Assembly (NCBI RefSeq): GCF_000718165.1
Contig: NZ_JOEY01000008.1
Location: 62,001-126,000, forward strand
Origin: Streptomyces fulvoviolaceus
GTDB taxonomy: Bacteria; Actinomycetota; Actinomycetes; Streptomycetales; Streptomycetaceae
Length of the DNA: 64,000 nucleotides
Direction of reading: 5' to 3'
Below the pieces are notes generated by a model. It did not search any database. It was given only the letters and a program-made list of their open reading frames with translations, and was not told where the DNA came from. This document shows positions 15,275 through 24,071 of the stretch, piece after piece (the stretch's first letter is position 1; the number at the start of each line of letters is the position of its first letter). The position numbers were made by a program, and so were the translations under genes.

Positions 15275-16321
15275 ATGAGTACGGCGCCGAAGCCGAAGAA
15301 GCGCGTGACGATCACAGATGTGGCTCAGCACGCCGGCGTGTCCACCGCCGTGGTCTCCAGAGTGCTGCGCAACGCCTACGGGGTCAGCGCCGCCATGCAG
15401 GAGCGGGTCCGGGCCGCCATGGCCGAGCTGGACTACCGGCCGCACGCCGCCGCACGCGGCATGCGAGGTCGTACCTACACGATCGGCGTCCTGCTGGACA
15501 ACATCCGCAACTCGTTCTTCGCCGACATCCTCGAGGGCATCCGCGACCAGTTGCACGACAGCGACTACACCGTGCTGATCGGGGCGGCCGGATTCGGTGC
15601 GGACAACCAGGCCAGAACCATCCGCGCCATGGCGGACCGTCAGATGGACGGCCTGATCCTGATCGCCCCCGGCACACCGCGCAGCGAAGTACTCGCCATG
15701 GCCTCCACGACCCCCACCGTCGTCATCGGCCACCACGACAGCGCCGACGTCCACGACTCGGTCGTGGACGCGGACGGCATCGGAGCGGGGCTCGTCGTGG
15801 ACCACCTCGTATCCCTCGGCCACCGCAGGATCGCCCTGGTGGCGTCGCCCGGAACCAAGTCGAGCCTGTGGAAGCGCACCCCCGAAATCGTGCTGACCGA
15901 GGGATACCTGGAGGCGATGGAACGTCATGACCTGGCGGACCGGGCGCAGGTCTTCCACGCCGCCTACTCCGACGACGGCGGTTACAAAGCAGGGATGCGC
16001 CTGCTGACCAGCCCGGAGCCGCCCTCGGCCATCATGACCGGCGCGGACGTCGCAGCTCTCGGCGTCTATCGCGCGGCACACGAACTGGGCCTGACCGTCC
16101 CGGACGACCTGTCCCTCGCCGGCTACAACAACACCGCCCTCGCCGCACTGACGCCCGTGCAGCTCACCAGCGTCGACCAGGCCGGCCACACCATGGGGGC
16201 CGCCGCCGCGAAGATGCTCATCGAGCGGGTCGAGGGTCACCGCGACCGCGCCATGCAGACGACGATGACACCTCGCCTCGTCGTCCGCAGCAGCACCTCG
16301 GGTCCACGAACGGTGACATGA
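15275..16321 (+). CDS. LacI family transcriptional regulator of the glycoside-uptake operon
   Basis: A 348-residue repressor. The helix-turn-helix ITDVAQHAGVSTAVVSRVLR is at about residues 13-32 with a hinge helix (YRPHAAARGMRG), followed by a periplasmic-binding-protein-like sensor domain (TIGVLLDNIRNSFFADI, GHRRIALVASP, DDLSLAGYNNTAL). The inducer is probably a sugar released by the linked glycosidases. ATG at 15275 was chosen, with GGGGG 9 nt upstream; a TTG at 15266 would add three residues. Divergent from the binding-protein operon, with the palindrome at 15109-15124 between them. Confidence 0.9.
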   Translation: MSTAPKPKKRVTITDVAQHAGVSTAVVSRVLRNAYGVSAAMQERVRAAMAELDYRPHAAARGMRGRTYTIGVLLDNIRNSFFADILEGIRDQLHDSDYTVLIGAAGFGADNQARTIRAMADRQMDGLILIAPGTPRSEVLAMASTTPTVVIGHHDSADVHDSVVDADGIGAGLVVDHLVSLGHRRIALVASPGTKSSLWKRTPEIVLTEGYLEAMERHDLADRAQVFHAAYSDDGGYKAGMRLLTSPEPPSAIMTGADVAALGVYRAAHELGLTVPDDLSLAGYNNTALAALTPVQLTSVDQAGHTMGAAAAKMLIERVEGHRDRAMQTTMTPRLVVRSSTSGPRTVT

Positions 16322-16662
16322 GTTGGAGGGCCGGCAGCATGGATGTGGCCAGGTAAGCGTGAGGCTTCCTGGGGCAGGATCGCGAACATGCTCAACAGGC
16401 CGCACGTTGTCGCGGCAGCCATGCGGGCCCGGGTGGGGGCCGCTGTCGACCTGCGGGGTACGTGGCGTTGCGGCGCCTGTCCGAGTAGGAGCCACAACGG
16501 TCGGCGAGTTCCAGCGCTCTTCATTCCCAGGCTCAATGCAGGGTGGCGGCGCACCGGTCACCACACAGACGGAGCGTGCGAGATCCCGGCACAGAGACCC
16601 CGCAGGTCGCGAACGCGACAGACCCATGGGGCTACGCTCCGGCACCGGCTCGCCGCCCGGCA
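16322..16662. other. Intergenic region without a recognised gene
   Basis: 341 nt between the converging LacI and PNPOx-like genes. No frame shows a recognisable domain, and no strong terminator hairpin was found. Confidence 0.5.
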
Positions 16663-17220
16663 TCAGCCCTGGGGAGCGAAGAGTTCCGCGTAGGGCCGCA
16701 TGGCGGACAGCTTCCTGCCGTCGGCGGTGAAGTCGAGGATCGCCCGCCACATCAGCCCCACCCGGTGGTCCGCCCACACGGCCTGAACGGGGTCGATGCG
16801 GAAGAACGCCTGCTGTCCTTCCTCCGGGCCCTTGACGTGGTCGAACATCCCCGAGTCAGCAGCCCACGGAAACTGCTCGCGGCTGAGTCGTGCGGCCAAG
16901 GCGAGCTCGTCCGGCTCGACCACCAGGGTCGCCTGCCCCTTGATCTGGAGGGAGCGGGTCTCGAAGCGATCGTCGTAGCCACCTGGCGGGAGGTGGTTGA
17001 CGACGTAGCTGACGCGCCCGTCGTCGACCATCTCCGAGCGCTTGCGGGTACGGGCAAAGGTGTGCATGTAGACGCGCAGCCCGTCGGCGGCGATGTGCAT
17101 CGTGGACGCGGACGGTGACCCGTGTCCGTCCAGGACGGCCAGGGTGGCGATCTCCTCCGTACGGAGAAGATCCACGACGGCTTCCTCGATCTGCTCCAGG
17201 TTCGGTTCGGTCCGCGGCAT
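16663..17220 (-). CDS. Pyridoxamine 5'-phosphate oxidase-like flavin/F420-binding protein
   Basis: A split-barrel protein of 185 residues with LRTEEIATLAVLDGHGSPSAS near the N-terminus and YMHTFARTRKRSEMVDDGRVSYVVNH in the middle, the cofactor-binding core of PNPOx-like proteins. The family includes FMN-, F420- and haem-binding members, so the exact reaction is open. ATG at 17220 was chosen, with GTGGAGG about 5 nt upstream. It stands alone on the minus strand just before the aromatic cluster. Confidence 0.78.
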   Translation of the reverse strand: MPRTEPNLEQIEEAVVDLLRTEEIATLAVLDGHGSPSASTMHIAADGLRVYMHTFARTRKRSEMVDDGRVSYVVNHLPPGGYDDRFETRSLQIKGQATLVVEPDELALAARLSREQFPWAADSGMFDHVKGPEEGQQAFFRIDPVQAVWADHRVGLMWRAILDFTADGRKLSAMRPYAELFAPQG

Positions 17221-17342
17221 GACGCCTCCACTGTGAGGGATGTGTGCCGGACTCTGGCCACGCGACCGATCAAATAGGACAATGGTCCTTCTATGCAAGA
17301 CACGTGCGCCCAGTCGCTTCGGCGGCCGCCGACATCCCGGAA

Positions 17343-17441
17343 TCAATCCAGGTCGACGGCCGTCCCGTCGCGTTCCGCGACGAGCCACATGACGGCGTCC
17401 TCGTCGCGCTTGTCGAGGGTGTCAACCAGCGCGGTGTGCAG
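17343..17441 (-). pseudogene. C-terminal remnant of an FCD-domain GntR regulator
   Basis: The minus-strand frame ending at 17343 reads LHTALVDTLDKRDEDAVMWL and on to the stop. This aligns with the very end of the intact FCD regulator at 28517-29230 (LHRDLVDALDRRDREDALRL). Only about 32 residues are recognisable, and the upstream frame reads as unrelated Arg/Gly-rich sequence. It sits in front of the flavin-reductase operon, where a regulator copy would be expected if the cluster had once been duplicated. Confidence 0.4.
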
Positions 17442-17601
17442 CCTGCAGCGGCCACGTCGCTCCCCACGCCGAACGCGCCCACCCCGTGCCGTCACAGCTC
17501 CTCCATCCTCTGACCGAACATCGTCAAACATGGCCAATTCACCATGCCGAATACCGTCCCAACCTCTTGACGTCCCGCGAAACCAACATGCAGCATCACC
17601 A

Positions 17602-17616
17602 TAATCATCATGATGA
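17602..17616. promoter_or_regulatory. Candidate operator TAATCATCATGATGA before the flavin-reductase operon
   Basis: Contains the perfect 12-bp palindrome TCATCATGATGA (17605-17616). Its 11-mer TAATCATCATG recurs, inverted, at 28407-28417 in front of the second aromatic operon and the GntR gene. The site overlaps the approach to the GGAG of the gene at 17630, so binding there could block expression. Confidence 0.45.
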
Positions 17617-17629
17617 ATGGAGATCCCAC

Positions 17630-18160
17630 ATGGTCGCCGCCCCTGCTCAGCAGGAGTTCCGTGATCTCATGGCAGGCGTCTGCGCCCCGGTCACGGTCGT
17701 CACCGCGACGGCAGAGGGTCTCCCCCACGGCACGACGGTCAGTGCCTTCGCGTCGCTGTCGCTACGGCCTCCCATGGTCACCGTGGCTCTCGACCGCGCT
17801 TCCGGAGTCCTGTCTCGCATCACGACGACCGGACGCTTCGGCGTCAACGTGCTCGGCCAGGCCCAGGACGACCTTGCTGTGACGTTCGCGCGCCGTGGGG
17901 CCGACCGGTTCGCCGGCGTGGACTGGCACTTCGACCACGGCCTGCCCCGCCTCGACTCGGCGCCGGGCTGGCTGGCGTGCGAGGTGAGCGACGTCGTGGA
18001 GGGCGGTGATCACCTGCTGCTGCTCGGCGCCGTCCTGCATGCCAGGACCACTCAGGCGGCACCGCTCGTCTACGGATACCGCACCTTCGGAACCCACTCG
18101 GCCTATGCCGACCGCACGCGCCACACCATCCGCGAACACGTCGCCGCATTCGCACGCTGA
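17630..18160 (+). CDS. Flavin reductase (HpaC-like) for a two-component monooxygenase
   Basis: A 176-residue NAD(P)H:flavin reductase domain: FRDLMAGVCAPVTVVTATAEG, TVSAFASLSLRPPMVTVALD, FGVNVLGQAQDDLAVTFARR and a closing YGYRTFGTHS. It supplies reduced FMN/FAD to a partner oxygenase, very likely the acyl-CoA-dehydrogenase-fold monooxygenase 75 nt downstream. ATG at 17630 was chosen because GGAG lies 8 nt upstream and the domain starts right after; a His-rich extension from 17588 is less likely. First gene of a six-gene plus-strand operon. Confidence 0.88.
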   Translation: MVAAPAQQEFRDLMAGVCAPVTVVTATAEGLPHGTTVSAFASLSLRPPMVTVALDRASGVLSRITTTGRFGVNVLGQAQDDLAVTFARRGADRFAGVDWHFDHGLPRLDSAPGWLACEVSDVVEGGDHLLLLGAVLHARTTQAAPLVYGYRTFGTHSAYADRTRHTIREHVAAFAR

Positions 18161-18235
18161 CTCCCCTCCTGCTCCGGCCCCGGACTCCCGTACCGCCGCA
18201 CGACAGCCCGCCGTCCGACAGAAAGAGCGTCCCCG

Positions 18236-19408
18236 ATGACGACTCACGAAGACCTCGTCGCCCGTGCCGTGTCCCTGCAGCCGCTGCTGCGCGAGCATGC
18301 CGCGGCCACCGAGACCGACCGCCGGGTGCCCGACCCGGTGATCGACGCCATCGCCGAAGCCGGGTTGTTCAAGCTCGCCACGCCCCAGCGGTACGGCGGT
18401 CACCAGACGTCCGTGCGCACGATGATCGACGTGTCGGCCGCACTGGCCGAGGGCGACGGCTCCACCTCCTGGGTGGTCGCCCTCGTCAACGTCTGCAACT
18501 GGCTCACCAGCCTCTTCCCCTCCAAGGCCCAGGACGACGTGTTCGGCGCCAACCCGGACGCCCGGGTCACCGGCGTGCTCACCCCCACCGCCACGTCGAC
18601 CAAGGTCGACGGCGGCTGGCAGGTCTCGGGCCGCTGGTACTACAACTCCGGCTCCCCGCACTCCGACTGGGCCGTGCTCGGCGTACCTCTCACGGACGAC
18701 AACGGCACCGTGGTCGACCAGGGACTGGTCCTCGCGCCCCGCGCCCACCTCTCCCTGGAGGACACCTGGTTCGTGGCGGGCATGAAGGGCACCGCGAGCA
18801 ACTGCCTGATCGCCGAGGACATCTTCGTCCCCGAACACCGGGTCATGTCCGTGCCCGCCGCCATCGAGGGCGACTTCCCGACGGAGCACGCGGACGAGGT
18901 CCTGTCGCGCTCGGCCTTCGTCCCGGTCCTCGCCCTCGTCCTGGCCGGGCCCCAACTGGGCCTGGGCCGGGCAGCGCTGAAGTACGTGACGGAGAAGGCC
19001 TCCCGCAAGCCGATCTCGTACACCTTCTACGAGACCCAGGCCGAGTCGGTCGCCGTGCAGATGCAGATCGCCGAGGCGGCTCTGCGGATCGACACCGCCA
19101 CGCTGCACGCCGAGCGCGCCGCCGCGTCGATCGACCAGGCCGCACAGGACGGTGTCTACCTCGACTTCACCGATCGTGCCCGGGTGCGCGCGGACACCGG
19201 CTGGGCCATCCAGAACGTGCTCGAAGCGATCAACACGCTCGTCAGCGTGCACGGTGCCGCCTCCTTCGCCGAGGTCAACCCCCTGCAGCGGATCTGGCGG
19301 GACGCCAACACCGCCGGCCGCCACGCGGTCGCCGCGCCGACCGTCGCGATGGAGGTCTACGGCAAGGCCCTGCTCGGCATCGACGAGAAGATCACCCCCC
19401 TCGTGTGA
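18236..19408 (+). CDS. Flavin-dependent hydroxylase of the acyl-CoA dehydrogenase fold (HsaA/HpaB type)
   Basis: A 390-residue member of the group D flavin monooxygenases, which use reduced flavin from a separate reductase to ortho-hydroxylate phenols. Seen: RVPDPVIDAIAEAGLFKLATPQRYGG, LAEGDGSTSWVVALVN, GRWYYNSGSPHSDWAVLGVP, and the C-terminal HGAASFAEVNPLQRIWRDANTAGRH found in HsaA/HsaB-like oxygenases rather than true acyl-CoA dehydrogenases. The reductase is immediately upstream, and the FAH and extradiol genes follow. It probably makes a catechol- or hydroxyquinol-like ring for extradiol cleavage. Confidence 0.87.
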   Translation: MTTHEDLVARAVSLQPLLREHAAATETDRRVPDPVIDAIAEAGLFKLATPQRYGGHQTSVRTMIDVSAALAEGDGSTSWVVALVNVCNWLTSLFPSKAQDDVFGANPDARVTGVLTPTATSTKVDGGWQVSGRWYYNSGSPHSDWAVLGVPLTDDNGTVVDQGLVLAPRAHLSLEDTWFVAGMKGTASNCLIAEDIFVPEHRVMSVPAAIEGDFPTEHADEVLSRSAFVPVLALVLAGPQLGLGRAALKYVTEKASRKPISYTFYETQAESVAVQMQIAEAALRIDTATLHAERAAASIDQAAQDGVYLDFTDRARVRADTGWAIQNVLEAINTLVSVHGAASFAEVNPLQRIWRDANTAGRHAVAAPTVAMEVYGKALLGIDEKITPLV

Positions 19409-19461
19409 CCAGGTCACCTGATCGGGTCACACCGCACCCCCATCCCCCAGAGGAGCAGCAC

Positions 19462-20310
19462 GTGCGTACCGCCAATCTGTCCGGGCGTCTTGTCATCATC
19501 ACGGACGACGGCACCGCCGTCGACGTCGAGCAGGCCAGCGACGGCCGGTTCGGTCCCGACCCCCAGGGCGTCTACGAGCGCTGGAGCGCCTTCCGTGCGT
19601 GGGCGGCCGGTGCCGACCTGTCGGCCGGTCGGTCCTTCGCCGCCGAGGACCTCGGCTCGCCCGCCCCCGCGCCGCGCCAGGTGCTCGCGGTGGGGCTCAA
19701 CTACCGCGCGCACGCCGCCGAGTCCGGCTTCGAGGTACCCGACACCCTGCCGCCGGTGTTCACCAAGTACGCCTCCAGCATCACCGGGCCGATCACCGAG
19801 GTCCGGTTGCCGGAGGGAGGAAACACGGACTGGGAGGTCGAACTCGTCGCCGTCATCGGCGAGCCGGCCTACCAGGTCGGCGAGGACGACGCCTGGTTGT
19901 ACGTCGCCGGCCTCACCGTGGGCCAGGACATCTCCGAGCGCATCACTCAACTCACCGGTCCGGCCCCCCCCCAGTTCGGCCTGGGTAAGTCCTTCCCGGG
20001 GTTCTCCCCGATGGGCCCGTACCTGGTCACCCCTGACGCTCTGGCAGACAGCGACGACCTCGAACTGGGCTGCTCGATCAACGGTGAAGAGGTCCAGAAG
20101 GGCCGGACCCGCGATCTCATCTTCTCCGTGCCCGCCCTGATCGCCCGGCTGTCGGCCATCCTCCCGCTGTTCCCCGGTGACGTCGTCTTCACCGGCACCC
20201 CCGCGGGCGTCGGGATGGGCCGCACCCCGCAGCGCTGGCTCGCCGACGGCGACGTCCTCGTCAGCCACGTCCAGGGCATCGGCGAACTGCGCCAGACCTT
20301 CCGCGCCTGA
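19462..20310 (+). CDS. Fumarylacetoacetate hydrolase (FAH) family protein, copy 1
   Basis: A 282-residue FAH-fold hydrolase. The core shows VGLNYRAHAAESGF, the metal-binding WEVEL (ExE) and VGQDISER (D), then FTGTPAGVGMGR and a final GELRQTF. FAH-type enzymes hydrate or hydrolyse C-C bonds of ring-cleavage products. GTG at 19462 was chosen for its AGAGGAG. It is clearly paralogous to copy 2 (27505-28347), about two-thirds identical by eye over the full length. In both places it neighbours an equally paralogous VOC dioxygenase. The run of nine C at about 19965 (GPAPP) makes one codon more than in copy 2. Confidence 0.88.
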   Translation: MRTANLSGRLVIITDDGTAVDVEQASDGRFGPDPQGVYERWSAFRAWAAGADLSAGRSFAAEDLGSPAPAPRQVLAVGLNYRAHAAESGFEVPDTLPPVFTKYASSITGPITEVRLPEGGNTDWEVELVAVIGEPAYQVGEDDAWLYVAGLTVGQDISERITQLTGPAPPQFGLGKSFPGFSPMGPYLVTPDALADSDDLELGCSINGEEVQKGRTRDLIFSVPALIARLSAILPLFPGDVVFTGTPAGVGMGRTPQRWLADGDVLVSHVQGIGELRQTFRA

Positions 20311-20363
20311 GCCCGGCCCGGCCCACCCCCCACCCGCGCACTTCCCGCGTCCAGGAGTTCCGA

Positions 20364-21284
20364 ATGGCCCTGCACCGTCTGTCCTCGATCGTCATGGGAG
20401 TCCCCAACACGACCCAGACCTCCGCCTACTACACCGACTTCGGGCTCACCCCCGGGTCGGACGGCTGGTTCAGCACACGTGACGGAGGGCGCCAGCTGCG
20501 CGTCGTCCACACGCCCACCCGCCGCCTCGTCGAGATCGTCATCGGCGTCGACACCCCCGACGACCTCGCCGAGGTCGCCGCCCGGCTCGACCGGCTCGGC
20601 ATCCACTCCCAGCAGGAGGCCGGCACCCTCATCGCGTACGAGAAGATCACCGGCGTCCGCGCCGTCCTTCGCGTCGAGCCCCGCGTCACGCAGCCGGAGA
20701 CCCCGCCCACCCCCTACAACGGCCCCGGCCGCACCGAGCGCAGGGGAACCCGCGCCCCCGGCACCCTGCGCGAAGGACCTGTCCAGCCCCGGAAGCTGGG
20801 TCACGCGGTCCTGGGCACGACCGACTTCGAAGCCACCACCGGTTTCTTCCGCGACGGCCTCGGCTTCAAGGTGTCCGACCTGATGGGCGACGTGGGCGCC
20901 TTCCTGCGCTGCTCCACCGACCACCACAACGTCCTCGTGCTCTCCGCACCAGTGGCGTTCCTGCACCACACTTCCTGGCAGGTCGACGACGTGGACGAGG
21001 TCGGCCGAGGTGCCAAGGCCATGCTGGAGGACCACCCCGAACGGCATGTGTGGGGCCTTGGCCGGCACCACGCCGGGTCCAACTTCTTCTGGTATCTGAA
21101 GGACCCGGCCGGCAACTTCTCCGAGTACTACTCAGACCTGGACTGCATCCTCGACGACCAGCTGTGGAAGCCGGAGGTCTTCGAGGGCGCCAAGGGCCTG
21201 TTCAACTGGGGGCCGCCTCCGCCGCCGTCCTTCATCAAGCCCGACGACCTGGCCGGACTGATGACCGACACCCACAACAACTAG
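20364..21284 (+). CDS. Two-domain extradiol-type VOC dioxygenase, copy 1
   Basis: A 306-residue type I extradiol dioxygenase-like protein with two vicinal-oxygen-chelate modules. The metal site is in the C-terminal module: His in LGHAVLGTTDF, His in FLHHTSWQVDD, and Glu in GNFSEYYSD (the two-His-one-carboxylate triad). The N-terminal module (LSSIVMGVPNTTQTSAYY) is the usual degenerate half. It should cleave the ring of the hydroxylated product meta to a hydroxyl. AGGAG precedes the ATG. Paralogue of 26543-27469. Confidence 0.87.
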   Translation: MALHRLSSIVMGVPNTTQTSAYYTDFGLTPGSDGWFSTRDGGRQLRVVHTPTRRLVEIVIGVDTPDDLAEVAARLDRLGIHSQQEAGTLIAYEKITGVRAVLRVEPRVTQPETPPTPYNGPGRTERRGTRAPGTLREGPVQPRKLGHAVLGTTDFEATTGFFRDGLGFKVSDLMGDVGAFLRCSTDHHNVLVLSAPVAFLHHTSWQVDDVDEVGRGAKAMLEDHPERHVWGLGRHHAGSNFFWYLKDPAGNFSEYYSDLDCILDDQLWKPEVFEGAKGLFNWGPPPPPSFIKPDDLAGLMTDTHNN

Positions 21285-21306
21285 CCACCTGAACAAAGGA
21301 TTTCAC

Positions 21307-21681
21307 ATGATCGAGCTCAAGGACCTCGACCCCTCGTCGCCGTTCATGGGGCAGCTGATGGGCCCGGACGACGGACAGCCCGTCACCATCATCAACACCT
21401 TCCTCGCCCCCGAAGGGCAGATCGACAAGGTCATCGACGTCTGGCGCCAGGACTCCTTCGTCATGAAGGCGCAGCCCGGCTTCATCTCCGCGCAGCTGCA
21501 CCGCGGCATCGGCGGCAGCCACATCCTGACGAACGTGGCCGTCTGGGAGACTCTGACCTCCCTCAAGAACGCGTTCATGCAGGAGGAGTTCCAGAAAACG
21601 CTGACGCTCTACCCGGACGGCTCCCTCGCCTACCCGATCCTGGTACGCAAGGTGGCGGTGGCCGGAGTGTGTGTCGCATGA
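21307..21681 (+). CDS. Antibiotic-biosynthesis-monooxygenase (ABM) domain protein 1
   Basis: A 124-residue dimeric ferredoxin-like ABM domain: TIINTFLAPEGQIDKVIDVW, GFISAQLHRGIG, LTNVAVWET. Small ABM proteins oxidise quinols without a cofactor or act as accessory proteins. An AAAGGA is upstream. It lies 22 nt after the dioxygenase, and its stop overlaps the next ABM gene by 4 nt. In an aromatic operon it may oxidise a quinol intermediate or remove a toxic quinone (inference). Confidence 0.78.
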   Translation: MIELKDLDPSSPFMGQLMGPDDGQPVTIINTFLAPEGQIDKVIDVWRQDSFVMKAQPGFISAQLHRGIGGSHILTNVAVWETLTSLKNAFMQEEFQKTLTLYPDGSLAYPILVRKVAVAGVCVA

Positions 21682-22073
21682 CATCCGATGCCAGGGACCC
21701 GGCGAGCATCGCTTTCGCCGAACTCGATCCCGGCCAGGACTTCGCGACCCAGGTGGGCCTCGACGGCGGCCCCTGCACCCTCCTCGACATCCTGGTCGTC
21801 CCGCCGGGCGCACAGGACGAGGTCATCGAGCACTGGCGGCTGCACGCGGAGTACATGATGACCCGGCCCGGCTGCATCGGCGCCCAGATGCACAGGGCGC
21901 TCGGGGACGGACGCACTCTCGTCAACCTGGCCGTGTGGGAATCCCCCTCCGCACTCCTCGCGGCCGTCACCGCCCCCGAGTTCGCGGCCATCGCGTCGGA
22001 CTACCCGCCCGGCACCTACTGCACGCGACAACTGCTCAGCAAGGAAGCGGTCGAAGGCATCTGCGTGGCATGA
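21678..22073 (+). CDS. Antibiotic-biosynthesis-monooxygenase (ABM) domain protein 2
   Basis: A 131-residue ABM domain paralogous to the previous gene: TLLDILVVPPGAQDEVIEHW, GCIGAQMHRALG, LVNLAVWES, with the shared GI/VCVA ending. It starts at ATG 21678 inside the ATGA overlap. The two tandem proteins may form a heteromer. A strong terminator follows at 22078-22117, ending the operon. Confidence 0.75.
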   Translation: MTSDARDPASIAFAELDPGQDFATQVGLDGGPCTLLDILVVPPGAQDEVIEHWRLHAEYMMTRPGCIGAQMHRALGDGRTLVNLAVWESPSALLAAVTAPEFAAIASDYPPGTYCTRQLLSKEAVEGICVA

Positions 22074-22077
22074 GCGC

Positions 22078-22117
22078 GGCGTCCGGGCGGCAGCTGAGGC
22101 GCTGCCGCCCGGACGCC
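22078..22117. terminator. Strong hairpin terminator after the ABM genes
   Basis: A 17-bp perfect stem (22078-22094 with 22101-22117) and a 6-nt loop, 5 nt after the ABM2 stop. No T-run, as is usual for high-GC actinomycete terminators. Confidence 0.85.
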
Positions 22118-22261
22118 TGCCACGAAGCGCACGTGATGGCCGTGCGCCGGTGCCGTCCCGCAGGCCACGCCGGCCAGGGCCCGCAACTCCGGGCACCAGG
22201 CACTGCCGCAGTCGCTATCGGCACAACGCGACAAGAAGGAGCGGCGGACGGAGACGGAAGA

Positions 22262-22297
22262 GACGAGCCCGCCGGCGCTCCTGCCGGCGGGCTCGTC
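22262..22297. terminator. Hairpin terminator for the minus-strand quinone reductase
   Basis: A 15-bp perfect stem (22262-22276 with 22283-22297) and a 6-nt loop, 15 nt beyond the stop of the gene ending at 22313. Together with the hairpin at 22078 it insulates two converging units. Confidence 0.82.
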
Positions 22298-22312
22298 GTC
22301 TCAGGGGAGCTC

Positions 22313-23221
22313 TCAGGGCAACAGGATCAGCTTGCCGGGCGCATGGCCGTTCTCCGTGTCCCGGTGGGCGGTCGCGGCCTCCGCCAACGGGTAGGTACCC
22401 GCCACATGGACCGTCAGCTCTCCGGCCGCGACAAGGTGTACGGCTTCGCCGAGCGCGGCCACATCGGGTTCCTCGGTGCCGCCGCCGCGGGAGAAGCGCA
22501 CTCCATGTTCGGCGAACGTCATGTCGGCGATGGTGAGAACGCGCTCAGCGGGACACAGCCTCAGAGAGTCCGGCAGCACACCGGCTCCCGCCGCGTCGAG
22601 CACCGCGTCCACGCCCTGCGGCGAGAGCTCACGCACCCGGTCGACCAGCCCCTCACCGTACGCGACGGGCTCCGCGCCCAGGGCGGTGAGGTAGGCATGG
22701 TTCTCCGCCCGCGCGGTGCCGATCACGCGTATTCCGCGCGCCTTGGCGAGCTGGACCACCAGGCTTCCCACCGCGCCGGAGGCCCCGTGTACCAGCAGCG
22801 TCTGTCCCGGCTCGGGCGCCAGCACCCGCAGAGCACGCTGAGCGGTCTCCCCCACCGAGGGCAGCGCGGCGGCCTGCTCCCAGCTGAAGGCGCCGGGCTT
22901 GGCCACCACGGCCGTGGCCAGGGCGTACTCGGCGTAACCGCCGCCCTCTGCCCAACCGAGTACCTCCTGGCCGACGGACCAGTCGGTGACGCCGGAGCCG
23001 AGGGCGTCGACGGTGCCCGCGATGTCCATACCGAGCACGGCGGGCAGTGGGGTGGGGAACATGTGCTTCATCGAGCCGGAGCGGATCCTGGCATCGATGG
23101 GGTTGACCCCCGCTGCCGCGACACGCACCCGGACCTGTCCGGGTCCTGGCTCGGGCACCGGCAGCTCGGCCGGGACCAGCACAGAGGGGGCGCCGAACTT
23201 CTCCATGACCACGGCACGCAT
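22313..23221 (-). CDS. Zinc-independent MDR oxidoreductase (quinone reductase-like)
   Basis: A medium-chain dehydrogenase/reductase of 302 residues. It has MRAVVMEKFGAPSVL at the start, AAAGVNPIDARIRSG, the nucleotide-binding LLVHGASGAVGSLVVQLAK near residue 145, and a closing GHAPGKLILLP. It lacks the structural-zinc cysteines, as expected for the NADPH:quinone reductase group. It probably reduces a quinone or enone by-product of ring hydroxylation. ATG at 23221 was chosen because GAGG lies 9 nt upstream; an ATG four codons earlier lacks this. Confidence 0.85.
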   Translation of the reverse strand: MRAVVMEKFGAPSVLVPAELPVPEPGPGQVRVRVAAAGVNPIDARIRSGSMKHMFPTPLPAVLGMDIAGTVDALGSGVTDWSVGQEVLGWAEGGGYAEYALATAVVAKPGAFSWEQAAALPSVGETAQRALRVLAPEPGQTLLVHGASGAVGSLVVQLAKARGIRVIGTARAENHAYLTALGAEPVAYGEGLVDRVRELSPQGVDAVLDAAGAGVLPDSLRLCPAERVLTIADMTFAEHGVRFSRGGGTEEPDVAALGEAVHLVAAGELTVHVAGTYPLAEAATAHRDTENGHAPGKLILLP

Positions 23222-23417
23222 GAACGTCCTCATTTCGGTGGGGGAATCGGTGGGGAGAGAGGAAGCGGGCGCCTCCGTTGCTCGGCCTTTGCCGGAATGG
23301 CCACCAGGCTCGGTTGGCTCGGCATGGCGGAGATCGTGGTTTCCCACCGGCGGCGGGGTGTTGCCAGTGCGTCCGTGGGAGTTGGGGGCGATGCTCACAA
23401 GGCTGCGAGGGGGGCAG

Positions 23418-24071
23418 TCAGGGATGCGCGGTGGCACCCACGCTCACGCGCAGTGGAGCAGCGGTGGCGGCAATGACCTTCTCGACGGTGACACCGGGCG
23501 CGGTCTCGACGAGGACCAGGCCTTCTTCGCCCACATCCATGACAGCGAGGTCGGTGATGACACGGTGGACGCAGGCGCGGCCGGTGAGCGGCAGCGTGCA
23601 CTCCTGGACGATCTTGGGGGTGCCGTCCTTGGCGGTGTGGTCCATGAGCACGATGACGCGGCGGGCGCCGTGCACCAGGTCCATGGCGCCGCCCATGCCC
23701 TTGACCATCTTGCCGGGGATCATCCAGTTGGCGAGGTCGCCGCCTGCGGAGACCTGCATGGCGCCGAGGATCGCGGTGTCGATGTGGCCGCCGCGGATCA
23801 TGCCGAAGGAGAGCGCGGAGTCGAAGTACGAGGCACCGGGCAGAACCGTGACGGTCTCCTTGCCCGCGTTGATCAGGTTCGGATCGACATCGGCCTCGAC
23901 GGGGTACGGGCCGACGCCGAGGATGCCGTTCTCCGACTGGAGGACGACGTGGATGTCGCCGGGCACGTGGTTGGGCACCAGGGTCGGTAGGCCGATGCCC
24001 AGGTTGACGTAGTCGCCGTCGCGCAGTTCGGTGGCGGCACGTGCGGCCATTTCGTCTCGGGTCCAGGCCAT
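23418..24071 (-). CDS. 3-oxoacid CoA-transferase, subunit B
   Basis: A 217-residue beta subunit with the catalytic glutamate in [32 protein letters not shown] near the start, and [19 protein letters not shown]. Subunits A and B move CoA from succinyl-CoA to a 3-oxo acid such as 3-oxoadipate or acetoacetate. The start shares one base with the stop of subunit A (TGATG), a classic coupling. In this cluster it likely activates the acid released after ring fission. Confidence 0.93.
   Translation of the reverse strand: MAWTRDEMAARAATELRDGDYVNLGIGLPTLVPNHVPGDIHVVLQSENGILGVGPYPVEADVDPNLINAGKETVTVLPGASYFDSALSFGMIRGGHIDTAILGAMQVSAGGDLANWMIPGKMVKGMGGAMDLVHGARRVIVLMDHTAKDGTPKIVQECTLPLTGRACVHRVITDLAVMDVGEEGLVLVETAPGVTVEKVIAATAAPLRVSVGATAHP

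Noticed and set aside
17762..19417. A 551-codon minus-strand frame opposite the flavin-dependent hydroxylase
   Set aside because: No domain signature; repeats of Gly/Val/Asp typical of antisense frames.
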